The position numbers and the translations under genes were made by a program. A DNA stretch of 64,000 nucleotides from Micrococcaceae bacterium RIT 802 (lineage in GTDB: Bacteria > Actinomycetota > Actinomycetes > Actinomycetales > Micrococcaceae), in the NCBI GenBank assembly GCA_016892645.1, contig JAFEMX010000006.1:105600-169599 (forward strand). Reading direction: 5' to 3'. Below are positions 1 through 8,595 of this stretch, piece by piece. Numbering within the stretch: position 1 is the stretch's first letter; each line of letters begins with the position of its first letter. The notes beneath the pieces are model-generated. The model saw only the letters and a list, made by a program, of their open reading frames with translations, did no database searches and was not told the origin of the DNA.

Positions 1-389
1 GCCGCGGTCATCATGGCGGCCGAAGCCAGCAGGGCCGGGGCGATGAACTGCAGGTAGCTGACCCCGCCGAACGCCCCTCCCCCGGAGTTGGCGTCGACGA
101 GGGAGGCCAGGCCGATCCCCATCGCGAACAGGTACACCAGCGGGTTGCCCACCGAATAGGCGATGACGATGTCCAGGTAGCCCCTCATGCCGCGCAGGTG
201 CTGCTCGGCCAGGTACCAGGTCCCGAAGCGGCGCGCCTTGGCCGCGCTGGTCGCCGGCGGGTGCGGGACAAGCCGGGAGTTCAGGTAGGCCGGGCCGTCC
301 CGTTGCCCGGTGGACGACGACGGCACCGGCACCGTGGCAGGGGGCTCGTCCCGTTCGCCGGTGGCGGGATCGCGCTGCTGGCTACTCAA
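1..389 (-). CDS. ABC-2 type transporter permease, N-terminal part (cut by window edge)
   Basis: This is the membrane partner of the ATPase encoded just upstream, forming an ABC-2 (DrrB-like) exporter in the cytoplasmic membrane. The visible part is about 129 residues. It has a Pro/Ser-rich cytoplasmic head of about 50 residues, then a typical ABC-2 start (LRGMRGYLDIVIAYSVGNPL) and the first hydrophobic segments. The only start I find in this frame near the ATPase end is a TTG at 389, which overlaps the ATPase stop codon (ATTGAGTAG), so the two are translationally coupled. The C-terminal half lies beyond position 1. The substrate cannot be told from the sequence; drug or lipid export is the usual role. 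Confidence 0.85.
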   Translation of the reverse strand, partial: MSSQQRDPATGERDEPPATVPVPSSSTGQRDGPAYLNSRLVPHPPATSAAKARRFGTWYLAEQHLRGMRGYLDIVIAYSVGNPLVYLFAMGIGLASLVDANSGGGAFGGVSYLQFIAPALLASAAMMTA

Positions 390-1323
390 TGAGGCTCCGT
401 CCGGTCAGCCGGAGGAACACGTCCTCCAGCGAGGAACGGCGGACCAGCGAGGTCAGCGGGGACAGGCCGCGGTTGCCGATGGCCTCCAGGGCCGCTTCAC
501 CGTCGTGGGCGTAGACCAGCAGCCGGTCCGGCAGGACCTCGATGCGCTCCCCGATCCCCTCCACCGCCTCGGCGGCCCCGGCGTTGCGGTCGGCGCCGAA
601 GCGCAGTTCGAGGACCTCGCGGGTGGAGTACTGGCGGATCAGCGCGGACGGCGACCCCTCGGCCATGATCCGCCCCCGGTCCACCACGATGAGGCGGTCG
701 CAGAGCTGTTCGGCCTCGTCCATGTAGTGGGTGGTGAGGATCAGGGTGACGCCGCGCTCCTTGAGCCGGAACAGCCGGTCCCAGAGGATGTGGCGCGCCT
801 GCGGGTCCAGCCCGGTCGTCGGCTCGTCCAGGAGCAGGACGCGCGGGTCGTTGATGAGCGAGCGGGCGATGGTCAGGCGGCGTTTCATGCCCCCGGAGAG
901 GTCCTCGACCCGGGCATTGGCCTTGTCGGTGAGCTGGGCGAAATCCAGCAGCTCGTCGGCCTTGGGCCGCAGGTACGACAGCGGCAGTCCGAAGTAGCGG
1001 CCGTAGACGATGAGGTTGTCCCTGACCTTGAGCTCCTGGTCGAGGTTGTCCTCCTGCGGGACCACTCCGAGGTGGGCGCGGACCTCGGGGCCCTGCTCCT
1101 CGGGGTCCAGGCCCATGATCCGCAACGTGCCGCCGCTGCGTTGGGAGACCCCGCCGATCATCCGCATGGTGGTGGACTTGCCGGCCCCGTTGGGGCCCAG
1201 CAGCCCGAAGGACTCCCCGGCGGGGACCTCGAAGGAGATGGCGTCCACGGCCGTGAAGTCCCCGTACCGCTTGGTGAGCTGGTCGGCGGCGATCACTGTC
1301 GGGCGCGATGTGGTCTGTGGCAC
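382..1323 (-). CDS. ABC transporter ATP-binding protein, DrrA/NodI type
   Basis: This cytoplasmic ATPase energises the ABC-2 exporter with the permease that follows it. Its 313 residues are usual for the DrrA/NodI family. Walker A is GPNGAGKST at residues 43-51, the Q-loop is near 90, the signature LSGGM is at 142-146, Walker B VLLLDE is at 162-167 and the switch His is in TTHY near 199. The start is a GTG at 1323 with a weak ribosome site; GTG at codon 10 is an alternative. A TGCCAA/TTGGCA inverted repeat lies just upstream and could be the operator of an unlinked regulator. The permease start overlaps the end of this gene. Confidence 0.93.
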   Translation of the reverse strand: MPQTTSRPTVIAADQLTKRYGDFTAVDAISFEVPAGESFGLLGPNGAGKSTTMRMIGGVSQRSGGTLRIMGLDPEEQGPEVRAHLGVVPQEDNLDQELKVRDNLIVYGRYFGLPLSYLRPKADELLDFAQLTDKANARVEDLSGGMKRRLTIARSLINDPRVLLLDEPTTGLDPQARHILWDRLFRLKERGVTLILTTHYMDEAEQLCDRLIVVDRGRIMAEGSPSALIRQYSTREVLELRFGADRNAGAAEAVEGIGERIEVLPDRLLVYAHDGEAALEAIGNRGLSPLTSLVRRSSLEDVFLRLTGRSLIE

Positions 1324-1336
1324 AACCGCACTCTAC

Positions 1337-1355
1337 TGCCAAGCAGTGGTTGGCA
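1337..1355. promoter_or_regulatory. Inverted repeat upstream of the ABC exporter
   Basis: TGCCAA and TTGGCA are perfect 6-base arms separated by 7 bases. They sit 14 bases before the GTG start of the exporter ATPase, in the only short gap between that gene and the desaturase. Position and symmetry suggest an operator for a dimeric repressor. No regulator gene lies nearby, so the assignment is inference. Confidence 0.35.
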
Positions 1356-1372
1356 CAAATCAATCACCGCAT

Positions 1373-2488
1373 CTAGTGCGGGCGGTACTCCGTGACCATC
1401 GGGCAGTCGAACGGGTCACGTGCGGAGAGCCCGACGGTGTTCAGGTAGCGGACCACCTGGCCGTAGGAGGCGCCGACCGAGGCGACGGTGTACGGCACCT
1501 TCAGTTCCTGGCAGTACTCGCGGACCATGACGCTGACCTCGCGCAGGTGCGGCCGCGGCATGCTCGGGAACAGGTGGTGCTCGACCTGGTAGTTCAGCCC
1601 GCCGAAGACGCCGGTGAGCATGCGGGTCCCGAAGGACGTCTTGCCCACGATGTTCCGGCTGGTCAGGACCTGGCGGCTGAAGAAGTCGATGGTCGACGTC
1701 TTGGGGATCAGCGGCATGCCCTTGTGGTTGGGGGCGAACGAGGCACCCATGTAGATGCCGAAGACGGCCAGCTGCACACCGACGAACGCGGTGGCGATCC
1801 CCCAGGGCAGGAAGATGTAGATCGCGGCGAGGTAGATGGCCAGACGCAGCCCGATCGTCGTCAATTCGCGTTTGCGTGCCTTCACCTTGTTGCCGGAGAA
1901 GAGGTACTTGATCGACTGCATGTGGAGGTTGAGGCCCTCCATCGTGAGCAGCGGGAAGAAGAGGTACCCCTGACGGCGGGTCAACCAGGCCATGAGCCCC
2001 GTGCGCGCCGCGGCGTCCTCGGGCTGGAAGGAGATCGTGTCCTGCTCGATGTCCGGGTCCTTGCCGACGGTGTTCGGCTTCGCATGGTGCCGGGTGTGCT
2101 TGTTCATCCACCACTGGTAGCTGATGCCGACGACGGCGTTGGCCAGGATCCGGCCGGCGCGGTCGTTTGCTGGACCGGATTCCATGACCTGGCGGTGGGA
2201 GGCCTCATGGGCCAGGAACGCGAACTGGGTCAGGATGATGCCCAGGGCGCCGGCGACGAACAACTGGAACCAGCTGTCGCCGAGCAGCGTGAACCCCGTG
2301 ACGGCTGCGGCCAGAAAGAGGGTCAACAACATCACGACGCCGAGGTAGTATCCCCGCCGGCGGCGCATCAGGCCCGCGTCGACGACACGGTTCTTCAGCA
2401 GGCTGAAGTTCCGGGCGCCGGCGTTGCGGCGAGGCGGGGCTTTCGTCGTCGGGGATGTGGAGGCGGGGGTAAGTTCTTGAGTGCTCAT
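1373..2488 (-). CDS. Membrane fatty-acid (acyl-CoA) desaturase
   Basis: This is an integral membrane di-iron desaturase that would introduce a double bond into fatty acyl chains, using oxygen and an electron-transfer partner (DesA3/linoleoyl-CoA desaturase group). The protein has 371 residues. The three histidine boxes are visible: HEASH at 94-98, HTRHH at 131-135 and QVEHH at 301-305, with paired hydrophobic stretches between them. There is no fused cytochrome b5 domain, so reductant must come from a separate ferredoxin/reductase. I chose the ATG at 2488, which has a GGGAG ribosome site. The frame stays open upstream to 2644, but that extension does not look like the family. It is probably a single-gene unit. 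Confidence 0.92.
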   Translation of the reverse strand: MSTQELTPASTSPTTKAPPRRNAGARNFSLLKNRVVDAGLMRRRRGYYLGVVMLLTLFLAAAVTGFTLLGDSWFQLFVAGALGIILTQFAFLAHEASHRQVMESGPANDRAGRILANAVVGISYQWWMNKHTRHHAKPNTVGKDPDIEQDTISFQPEDAAARTGLMAWLTRRQGYLFFPLLTMEGLNLHMQSIKYLFSGNKVKARKRELTTIGLRLAIYLAAIYIFLPWGIATAFVGVQLAVFGIYMGASFAPNHKGMPLIPKTSTIDFFSRQVLTSRNIVGKTSFGTRMLTGVFGGLNYQVEHHLFPSMPRPHLREVSVMVREYCQELKVPYTVASVGASYGQVVRYLNTVGLSARDPFDCPMVTEYRPH

Positions 2489-2722
2489 GGGCAACTCCCT
2501 ACTGAGCGAAGTTCTCGGCGGTGACGCCGCAGGACCCAAAGACAATGGCTCCTTGACTACCCACACTACGCACCATTGCTGTGCGTGTCCTGTCAATGAC
2601 GCTTTGTCCCGCCGGATCGCCTGCCACCGCACGGGCCCGCACACGCCGGCGGGCCGCCCCGGTGGTGGTCACCGTGACGGCCCGCAGCGTCGGGCCCGTC
2701 GCGTCGGGCACGCCTGGACTGA

Positions 2723-3589
2723 TCAGCCCTGGTCGCGGTGTTTCGGCACGTCCCCGTGGCGGCCCTGTGGATCGACATCCTCGCCGTTGAGATCCTTCGC
2801 GCCGTTCTGGCGCCTCTCGGCGTCACCGGCCCGTTGGCCGGCGGCCTCGCCGTAGGCGTCGGGGCTGTCCATGGCGAGCGGGTCGCCGGAGGCGGGTGGG
2901 GCCTCCTGCCGTCCGGCATTGGATTGGCTTTCGGGGTTGTCCTGGTGGGCGCGGTCGCCGTAGGCGTCGGCGTGGTTGCCGGCCACCGGTTCCCCTGCCG
3001 TTTCGGAGCGCTCGCCATGGTCGCCCGCACGGCGGTCGGCCGCCGATGCACTGCCGGCCCCGGCGGCCCCGCCGCGGCGGTCCCTGCCCGGCCCGCCATC
3101 GACCTGGACGTCTGCCGCGGTACCCGCTGCGCGATCGCGACCGTCCACCCCGCGGTCCGCTCCTGATCCGGCATCCTGACGGCGGCCGCCGGAGGTGTTG
3201 GTGTCCGGATCGAGCTTGTCGGCATGGCGCAGCCGCTCCTCGGACTCCCGGCGGCGTTCGGCGGCATCGGCGCCGATCTTGTCCGATTCCATCCGCTTGC
3301 GCTCCGCGGCGATCTCCGCGTCCCTGGACTCCGTCTGCAGGCGCTTGGCTTCGATGTCCCGCTCCCGGGACGCCAGCTCGGCGGCGTCGGCATCGGCCTG
3401 GGCGCGCTGGGCTTCGTTGTCGCGCTCGCGGGCAGCAAGTTGGCCCTCCTGGGCCTCGGTGCGGATCCTGCCCGCCTCCTCGCGATTGCGGTCCGCCTTC
3501 TTGCGTCCGGCGAAGCGGGCAATGATGCCGATGATGATCAGCACCACCACGACGGCAACGATGATCCAGATGATCTGTGATGTGTCCAT
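2723..3589 (-). CDS. Membrane-anchored coiled-coil protein with low-complexity tail
   Basis: I do not recognise a named family. The 288-residue protein has one N-terminal membrane segment (about residues 6-25, very rich in Ile and Val), followed by a positively charged stop (GRKKADRNR). Residues about 30-127 are an Ala/Glu/Arg-rich heptad-like coiled coil with few breaks. From about 130 the chain is Gly/Asp/Ala/Arg-rich and looks disordered, with repeated GDHGER, GNHADAYGDR and DSPDAYGEAAG-like pieces. The coiled coil would lie in the cytoplasm if the N-terminus faces out. The ATG at 3589 follows a GGGG-rich stretch. Function is unknown; a membrane-tethered scaffold is one possibility. Confidence 0.75.
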   Translation of the reverse strand: MDTSQIIWIIVAVVVVLIIIGIIARFAGRKKADRNREEAGRIRTEAQEGQLAARERDNEAQRAQADADAAELASRERDIEAKRLQTESRDAEIAAERKRMESDKIGADAAERRRESEERLRHADKLDPDTNTSGGRRQDAGSGADRGVDGRDRAAGTAADVQVDGGPGRDRRGGAAGAGSASAADRRAGDHGERSETAGEPVAGNHADAYGDRAHQDNPESQSNAGRQEAPPASGDPLAMDSPDAYGEAAGQRAGDAERRQNGAKDLNGEDVDPQGRHGDVPKHRDQG

Positions 3590-3677
3590 GCGATCTAACC
3601 CCCTAAGTGGGTGGGAAACTTCGGGACCTTACATCGCCATGTCTACCATCCCTGCCCAGAGCACAACAGGTCGGAGG

Positions 3678-3956
3678 TCAGCCGCGGCCCGATCCGCGGA
3701 GCACCTCGAGGCGTTGGCGGAACTCGGTTCCGTCGACTTCGCCCCGGGCGTAGCGCTCCCGCAACACCGCCTCGGCGGCCTGCCGGTGCTCGGTCCGGTG
3801 CCCGAGGCGTCGGCCGACGACGAACAGGGCGATCAGGGAGATCCAGAACAGCGGGAAGATGAACCACCACCCGAATCCGCCGTGCCCCCAGCCGGGGGCG
3901 TGGGCGGCGACCTGGGCGGTGGTCGCGGTGGCGAGTGCGGCTGCTGTGCTCAACAT
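3678..3956 (-). CDS. Small membrane protein with C-terminal SHOCT domain
   Basis: This 92-residue protein has an N-terminal hydrophobic stretch that could be a signal anchor, a His/Gly/Trp-rich linker (HAPGWGHGGFGWW) and a membrane segment at about residues 30-48. It ends in a SHOCT motif (about 60-86: AEAVLRERYARGEVDGTEF then RQRLEVL). SHOCT is a short helical module often found at protein ends and thought to mediate oligomerisation. The start ATG at 3956 is preceded by GGAGCCACC. The gene lies just before the two-component system on the same strand, but no function can be assigned. Confidence 0.8.
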   Translation of the reverse strand: MLSTAAALATATTAQVAAHAPGWGHGGFGWWFIFPLFWISLIALFVVGRRLGHRTEHRQAAEAVLRERYARGEVDGTEFRQRLEVLRGSGRG

Positions 3957-4123
3957 GGTGGCTCCTGGGGTTCAATGGCGGCCGATCTGGCCACGCCATC
4001 CACCCTTCCGCGTTGCCGGCCGCCGGGCATCTGCCCCGGGGAGACACTTCCCGGCCCGCGCCTACACCACCGGGAGGCCAGGCTCCCGGTGCCGGGAGTA
4101 GCCGGGGCGAACCGGGCGCGCGT

Positions 4124-4813
4124 TCAGACGGAGGCGCCGTCGTCGTCCCCGGGCGAACCCGGGGTGACCAGCCCGCTTTCGTAGGCGAGGACCACCAGCT
4201 GGGACCTGTCCCGTGCGCCGAGCTTGCCCATGATGCGCGAGACATGGGTCTTGGCCGTCAGCGGGGTGATGAACAGCCGCGCGGCCAGGCCGGCGTTGTT
4301 CAGACCCCGGCCGACCAGTGCCAGGACCTCTCGCTCGCGCAGCGTCAGGGCCTCCACGCTGGCCGGTGGGCGCACCGGATCGCGGCGGGCCCCGGCCACC
4401 CGGGCGAGCAGCCGGCGGGTGACCGAGGGCGAGAGGAGGGCATCGCCACGGGCGACGGCGCGCACGGCCCGCAGCAGTTCCTCGGGTTCGGTGTCCTTGA
4501 CGAGGAACCCGCTGGCGCCGGCACGCACCGAGTCCAGGATGTAGTCGTCGAGCTCGAAGGTGGTGAGCATGATGACCTTCGTCCCGGCCAGGTCGGGGTC
4601 GGCGAGCAGGGCGGTGGCCGCCTCGATCCCGTCGCCGCCGGGCATGCGGATGTCCATGAGCACGACGTCGGGGCGCAACACCCGGGCCTGGGCCAGCGCC
4701 GCCGCGCCGGTGGCTGCCTCCCCGACGACGTCCAGGTCGTCCTCGGCGGCGAGCAGCGAGCGGAATCCGGCCCGGATGAGCGCCTGGTCGTCGGCCAGCA
4801 GCACGGTGATCAT
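4124..4813 (-). CDS. Two-component response regulator, NarL/FixJ family
   Basis: This 229-residue transcription regulator is phosphorylated by the adjacent kinase. The receiver domain has the acidic pocket at D8/D9, phosphoacceptor D54 (DVVLMDIRMPGGDG) and the conserved Lys in FLVKD. The C-terminal LuxR-type helix-turn-helix (LTLREREVLALVGRGLNNAG, with TAKTH) binds DNA. An unusual detail is NNAGLAARL where the family normally has NxEIAxxL. The start ATG overlaps the kinase stop (ATGA at 4810-4813), so the pair is translationally coupled. The C-terminus carries an Asp-rich tail. The target genes are not evident in this window. Confidence 0.94.
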   Translation of the reverse strand: MITVLLADDQALIRAGFRSLLAAEDDLDVVGEAATGAAALAQARVLRPDVVLMDIRMPGGDGIEAATALLADPDLAGTKVIMLTTFELDDYILDSVRAGASGFLVKDTEPEELLRAVRAVARGDALLSPSVTRRLLARVAGARRDPVRPPASVEALTLREREVLALVGRGLNNAGLAARLFITPLTAKTHVSRIMGKLGARDRSQLVVLAYESGLVTPGSPGDDDGASV

Positions 4814-5961
4814 GGGTCCTCCCGTGCGGGGACGGTGACGCTCACGGCGGTGCCGGGGTCCAGGTCGGCGAGGGACACGGTGCCGCCGCGGGCGGCGACG
4901 CGTTCGCGCATGCGGCGCAGGCCGTTGCCGTCCGGGGCCCCGCCCCGGCCGGTACCGTCGTCGCGCACCCGCAGCCGGGCCCCGGTGGCGTCGAGGGTGA
5001 GTTCGATGTCGACGGTGCGGGCCCCGGCGTGGCGCACCACGTTGGTCAGCGATTCCTGCACCGCGCGGAACAGGACGTTCTCCGTGCGCTCGCCCACCCA
5101 GTCCGGCCAGGGCTGCACGGGCGCGGCATACCTGACGTCGAGCCCGGCCGAGCGGACGCGGTCGATGAGTTCGTCCAGCGCGTCGAGCCGTTGGCTGGGC
5201 ACCCGGGGCGCGTCCTGGCGCAGCACCGCCAGCACTTCCCGCACCTCGGCGAGTGCGGAGGCGGAACCCTCCTTGATGGTGGCCAGCGCCTCCAGCAGGG
5301 CCTCCGGGTCGGGGTTGCGGCGGCCCAGGTGCAGCGCCACCGAGGACTGGACGTTGATCATCGACAGCGAGTGGGCCACGACGTCGTGGATGTCGCGGGC
5401 GAGCACGAGGCGTTCCTCGTCGCGCCGGTGGGTGGCCTGTTCGCGGGCAATGCGCCGTTGTTCGACGCCCCGGTCCCGGCGGGAGCGGGCGAGCTCGGCG
5501 ACCAACAGGATCACGGCGAACCAGGCCGGCAGGGCCAGCCAGCGGACCTGCGCTGCGGCCTGCCCCGGTCCGGACGCCCCTCCGAATGCCCCGCCGGGAG
5601 CCACTCCCGGGACCAGGCCGGCGACGGCGAGGCCGGCCGCCAGGACGGCCACCGACGCCCAGCCCCACCAGCGGGCGCGGCCCAGCACGGAGAACACGAG
5701 CCCCAGGACCAGGGACAGCAGCACCGGCCCCCAGGGGTAGCCGGCGAGCAGGTAGGCGCCGTCGACCAGGGTGATGGCGGCGACCGCGGGGCCGGGGGCG
5801 CGGCGGCGCAGCAGCAACAGGGCCGGGCCGGCGAGCAGGAGCACGACGGCGCCCCCGGGCAGCTCGAGCCCCTGGTGGCGTGCGGCGAAGCCGCTGCCGA
5901 CGAGTTGGATGAAAGCCACCACCACCGGCAACACGGCCAGCGGCGGACGGCGTCTTCCCAT
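4810..5961 (-). CDS. Sensor histidine kinase, HisKA_3 (NarX-like) family
   Basis: This membrane kinase autophosphorylates and passes phosphate to the downstream NarL-type regulator. The protein has about 383 residues. The first roughly 155 hold five or six hydrophobic segments with no large extracytoplasmic domain, so it may sense the membrane itself. The dimerisation/phosphoacceptor motif LARDIHDVVAHSLSMINV places the His at about 192. The ATPase domain shows the degenerate G-box DDGTGRGGAPDGNGLRRMRERV. I used the ATG at 5961; a GTG seven codons upstream (5982) is possible but has no spaced ribosome site. This architecture is typical of LiaS/DesK-like actinobacterial sensors. Confidence 0.92.
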   Translation of the reverse strand: MGRRRPPLAVLPVVVAFIQLVGSGFAARHQGLELPGGAVVLLLAGPALLLLRRRAPGPAVAAITLVDGAYLLAGYPWGPVLLSLVLGLVFSVLGRARWWGWASVAVLAAGLAVAGLVPGVAPGGAFGGASGPGQAAAQVRWLALPAWFAVILLVAELARSRRDRGVEQRRIAREQATHRRDEERLVLARDIHDVVAHSLSMINVQSSVALHLGRRNPDPEALLEALATIKEGSASALAEVREVLAVLRQDAPRVPSQRLDALDELIDRVRSAGLDVRYAAPVQPWPDWVGERTENVLFRAVQESLTNVVRHAGARTVDIELTLDATGARLRVRDDGTGRGGAPDGNGLRRMRERVAARGGTVSLADLDPGTAVSVTVPAREDP

Positions 5962-6059
5962 GGTTTGAGGGTACCCGCGCACCCCGCGCGGGGCATCCGC
6001 CCGCGGCGGTAGCCGGGCACCGCCGTCGTACTCCCGCCGGAGTAGGGCCCGGACGAGGC

Positions 6060-6091
6060 GGGGCCCGGGAACCGCGTGGTTCCCGGGCCCC
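6060..6091 (-). terminator. Terminator downstream of folD
   Basis: A perfect 14-bp stem (arms 6060-6073 and 6078-6091, GGGGCCCGGGAACC) with a GCGT loop lies 29 bases past the folD stop. It has no U-tract, which is common for actinobacterial terminators. It also separates glyA-folD from the two-component genes. Confidence 0.8.
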
Positions 6092-6120
6092 CGTCGGCAG
6101 CGGTTGCCCGGCGGCGTTCC

Positions 6121-7005
6121 TCAGCCGGCTTGGCGTTCGGCGGACTCCACCACGTTGGACAGCAGCATGGCGCGGGTCATCGGGCCCACGCCGCCGGGGT
6201 TCGGCGAGATCCACGAGGCGACGTCGTACGCCGCGGGATCCACGTCCCCGGTGACCTTGGCCTTGCCGGAGCCGTCGTCGACCCGGCTGACGCCGACGTC
6301 GAGCACGATCGCGCCGGGCTTGAGGTCGGCCGCCTTGATCATGTGCGGTGATCCGGCGGCGGCGATGACGACGTCGGCGCGCGCGAGGTGCGCGGCCAGG
6401 TCGGTGGTGCCGGTGTGGGCCAGCGTCACCGTGGCGTTGATGGACTTGCGCGTGAGCAGCAGGCCGATGGGGCGGCCGATGGTCACGCCGCGGCCGACCA
6501 CCAGCACGTTCTTGCCCTTGAGGTCGATGTCGTGGCGGGCCAGCAGTTCCACGCAGCCCTTGGGGGTGCACGGCAGCGGGGACTCCATGGGCCGGTTGAC
6601 GTTGGCCACGAGGCGGCCCAGGTTCATCGGGTGCAGCCCGTCGGCGTCCTTGGCCGGGTCCATCGCCTCCAGCACGGTGTCCTGGTCGATGTGCTTCGGC
6701 AGCGGCAGCTGGACGATGTAGCCGGTGCATTCCGTGTTCTCGTTGAGCTCGCGGACCTTGGACAGCAGCTCGTCCTGGGTGGTGTCCTCGGGTAGGTCGA
6801 TGCGGATCGAGGTGATGCCGACCTCGGCGCAGTCCTTGTGCTTGCCGCCGACGTACCACTTCGAGCCCGGATCATCGCCCACCAGGATGGTGCCCAGGCC
6901 GGGGGTGATGCCGCGTTGTGCCAGGGCGGCGACGCGTTCGGTCAGTTCCGCCTTGATGGCCGCGGCGGTGGCCTTGCCGTCGAGGATTTGGGCACGTTCT
7001 GCCAT
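6121..7005 (-). CDS. folD: Bifunctional methylenetetrahydrofolate dehydrogenase / methenyltetrahydrofolate cyclohydrolase
   Basis: FolD interconverts 5,10-methylene-THF and 10-formyl-THF in the cytoplasm, supplying formyl groups for purine synthesis. The protein has 294 residues, normal for the family. Catalytic YxxxK is at Y51 and K55 ([10 protein letters not shown]). The folate-site motif [11 protein letters not shown] and the Rossmann motif [11 protein letters not shown] are intact, as is the C-terminal PGGVGPMT. It starts 2 bases after the glyA stop and so forms a glyA-folD operon, which places it under the ZTP riboswitch ahead of glyA. It provides substrate for PurH and PurN, both also in this window. 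Confidence 0.97.
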   Translation of the reverse strand: MAERAQILDGKATAAAIKAELTERVAALAQRGITPGLGTILVGDDPGSKWYVGGKHKDCAEVGITSIRIDLPEDTTQDELLSKVRELNENTECTGYIVQLPLPKHIDQDTVLEAMDPAKDADGLHPMNLGRLVANVNRPMESPLPCTPKGCVELLARHDIDLKGKNVLVVGRGVTIGRPIGLLLTRKSINATVTLAHTGTTDLAAHLARADVVIAAAGSPHMIKAADLKPGAIVLDVGVSRVDDGSGKAKVTGDVDPAAYDVASWISPNPGGVGPMTRAMLLSNVVESAERQAG

Positions 7006-7007
7006 GT

Positions 7008-8297
7008 CTACCACTGCTCCAGTTCCGCGTAGAGGGGGAATTCGGCGGCGAGCTTCTCCACCCGGGCCCCGAGGGCGGCGGTGTCGGCAGCCGCCCCGTC
7101 GCGCAAGGCGATGGCGATGATGTCGGCGACCTCGGTGAATTCGGCGGCACCGAAACCGCGGGTGGCCAGTGCGGGGGTGCCGATGCGCAGCCCGGAGGTG
7201 ACCATCGGCGGGCGAGGGTCGAACGGCACGGCGTTGCGGTTGACCGTGATGCCGATGGAGTGCAGCAGGTCCTCCGCCTGCTTGCCGTCCAGCTCGGAAT
7301 CGCGCAGGTCCACCAGGACCAGGTGGACGTCGGTGCCGCCGGTGAGCACCGAGACGCCCTTCGCGGTGACGTCCTCGGCGCCGAGGCGCTCGGCGAGCAG
7401 GCGGGAGCCGGCCAGGGTGCGTTCCTGGCGTTCGCGGAACTCCTCGCCCGCGGCGATCTTGAAGGCGACGGCCTTGCCGGCGATGGCGTGCATCAGCGGC
7501 CCGCCCTGCTGGCCGGGGAAGACGTTGGAGTTGATCTTCTTGTACAGCTCCAGGTCGTTGGTCAGGATCAGGCCCGAGCGCGGCCCGGCCAGCGTCTTGT
7601 GGACGGTGGAGGTGACGACGTCGGCGTGGGGCACCGGGTTCGGGTGCAGGCCGGCGGCGACGAGCCCGGCGAAGTGGGCCATGTCGACCCAGAGCAGCGC
7701 CCCGACCTCGTCGGCGATGGAGCGGAAGGCGGCGAAGTCGAGCTGGCGCGGGTAGGCGGACCAGCCGGCGATGATGACCTGCGGCTTCTCGGCGATGGCC
7801 TGGGCGCGCAGCTTGTCCATGTCGACGGTGAACGTGTCCGGTTCGACCTCGTAGGCGGCGACCTCGTAGAGCTTGCCGGAGAAGTTCAGCTTCATCCCGT
7901 GCGTCAGGTGGCCGCCGTGGGCCAGCGAGAGGCCCAGGATCTTGTCCCCGGGCTCGATCATCGCGGCCAGTGCCGCGGCGTTGGCGGAGGCGCCGGAGTG
8001 CGGCTGGACGTTGGCGTACTTCGCGCCGAACAGGGACTTCACGCGGTCCCGCGCCAGGTTCTCGGCGACGTCCACGTGCTCGCAGCCGCCGTAGTAGCGC
8101 CGTCCCGGGTAGCCCTCGGCGTACTTGTTGGTCAGCACCGAGCCCTGGGCCTGCAGGACGGCGCGCGGGGCGAAGTTCTCCGAGGCGATCATTTCCAGGG
8201 TGTTGCGCTGGCGGCCGAGTTCGGCGGTGAGGACCGCGGCGATCTCCGGGTCGACCTCGGACAGCGGCTGGTTGGTGACGGTGGTGTCTCTGCTCAC
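7008..8297 (-). CDS. glyA: Serine hydroxymethyltransferase
   Basis: GlyA is a PLP enzyme that converts serine and THF to glycine and 5,10-methylene-THF, the entry of one-carbon units. From the GTG at 8297 it has 429 residues, the usual size. The PLP lysine is in [14 protein letters not shown] (about K234), and the N-terminal MIASENF motif and [13 protein letters not shown] are intact. I chose the GTG because AGGAG lies 8 bases upstream. The open frame continues to 8429, but that stretch overlaps the riboswitch and is not protein-like. The gene is the first of glyA-folD and is preceded by a ZTP riboswitch. Confidence 0.96.
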   Translation of the reverse strand: MSRDTTVTNQPLSEVDPEIAAVLTAELGRQRNTLEMIASENFAPRAVLQAQGSVLTNKYAEGYPGRRYYGGCEHVDVAENLARDRVKSLFGAKYANVQPHSGASANAAALAAMIEPGDKILGLSLAHGGHLTHGMKLNFSGKLYEVAAYEVEPDTFTVDMDKLRAQAIAEKPQVIIAGWSAYPRQLDFAAFRSIADEVGALLWVDMAHFAGLVAAGLHPNPVPHADVVTSTVHKTLAGPRSGLILTNDLELYKKINSNVFPGQQGGPLMHAIAGKAVAFKIAAGEEFRERQERTLAGSRLLAERLGAEDVTAKGVSVLTGGTDVHLVLVDLRDSELDGKQAEDLLHSIGITVNRNAVPFDPRPPMVTSGLRIGTPALATRGFGAAEFTEVADIIAIALRDGAAADTAALGARVEKLAAEFPLYAELEQW

Positions 8298-8371
8298 GGG
8301 CTGTTCTCCTGCTGACGGGGATGGTGTGCGGTCTGGGCACGACGACGGCGCATGCCGCGTCGCTGACCCCG

Positions 8372-8450
8372 GGTCCAGGCGCGCGATCCGGTGGTGTGGT
8401 CCTGCCGTCGCTCCCCCGTGGTCCTCCACTTAAACGCCAGTCGCGACGCT
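8372..8450 (-). promoter_or_regulatory. ZTP (pfl) riboswitch controlling glyA-folD
   Basis: Read on the minus strand, the leader contains the conserved pfl/ZTP blocks in order: GACTGGCGTTTAAGTGGA (from about 8445), CCACGGGGGAGCG (about 8422-8410) and, after a variable hairpin, CGCCTGGAC (about 8381-8373). The consensus ends CGCCUGGGC; here one base differs. ZTP riboswitches sense 5-aminoimidazole-4-carboxamide riboside triphosphate or monophosphate, which accumulate when 10-formyl-THF is short, and turn on folate one-carbon genes such as glyA and folD. About 75 bases separate the aptamer from the GTG start and must hold the expression platform; I do not see a clear U-rich terminator there. 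Confidence 0.9.
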
Positions 8451-8595
8451 CCCATGCTAACCGAGCCGGGCCCTGCTACCCCAAGGTTTACGCGCGCATG
8501 GCGTCGCGTGAAGACCGGCCATCGCGCGGCGGGGAATACGCACCGGCCCGCGGCCGTTCCCCCAGTAGTTGAGTATTCAAGCAAAGGGGTGCGGC

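Noticed and set aside
4124-6859. Very long open frame on the minus strand spanning the kinase and folD region
   Set aside because: Only its C-terminal 229 residues (the response regulator) are protein-like; the rest is Arg/Pro/Gly-rich shadow coding in a frame forced open by high GC.
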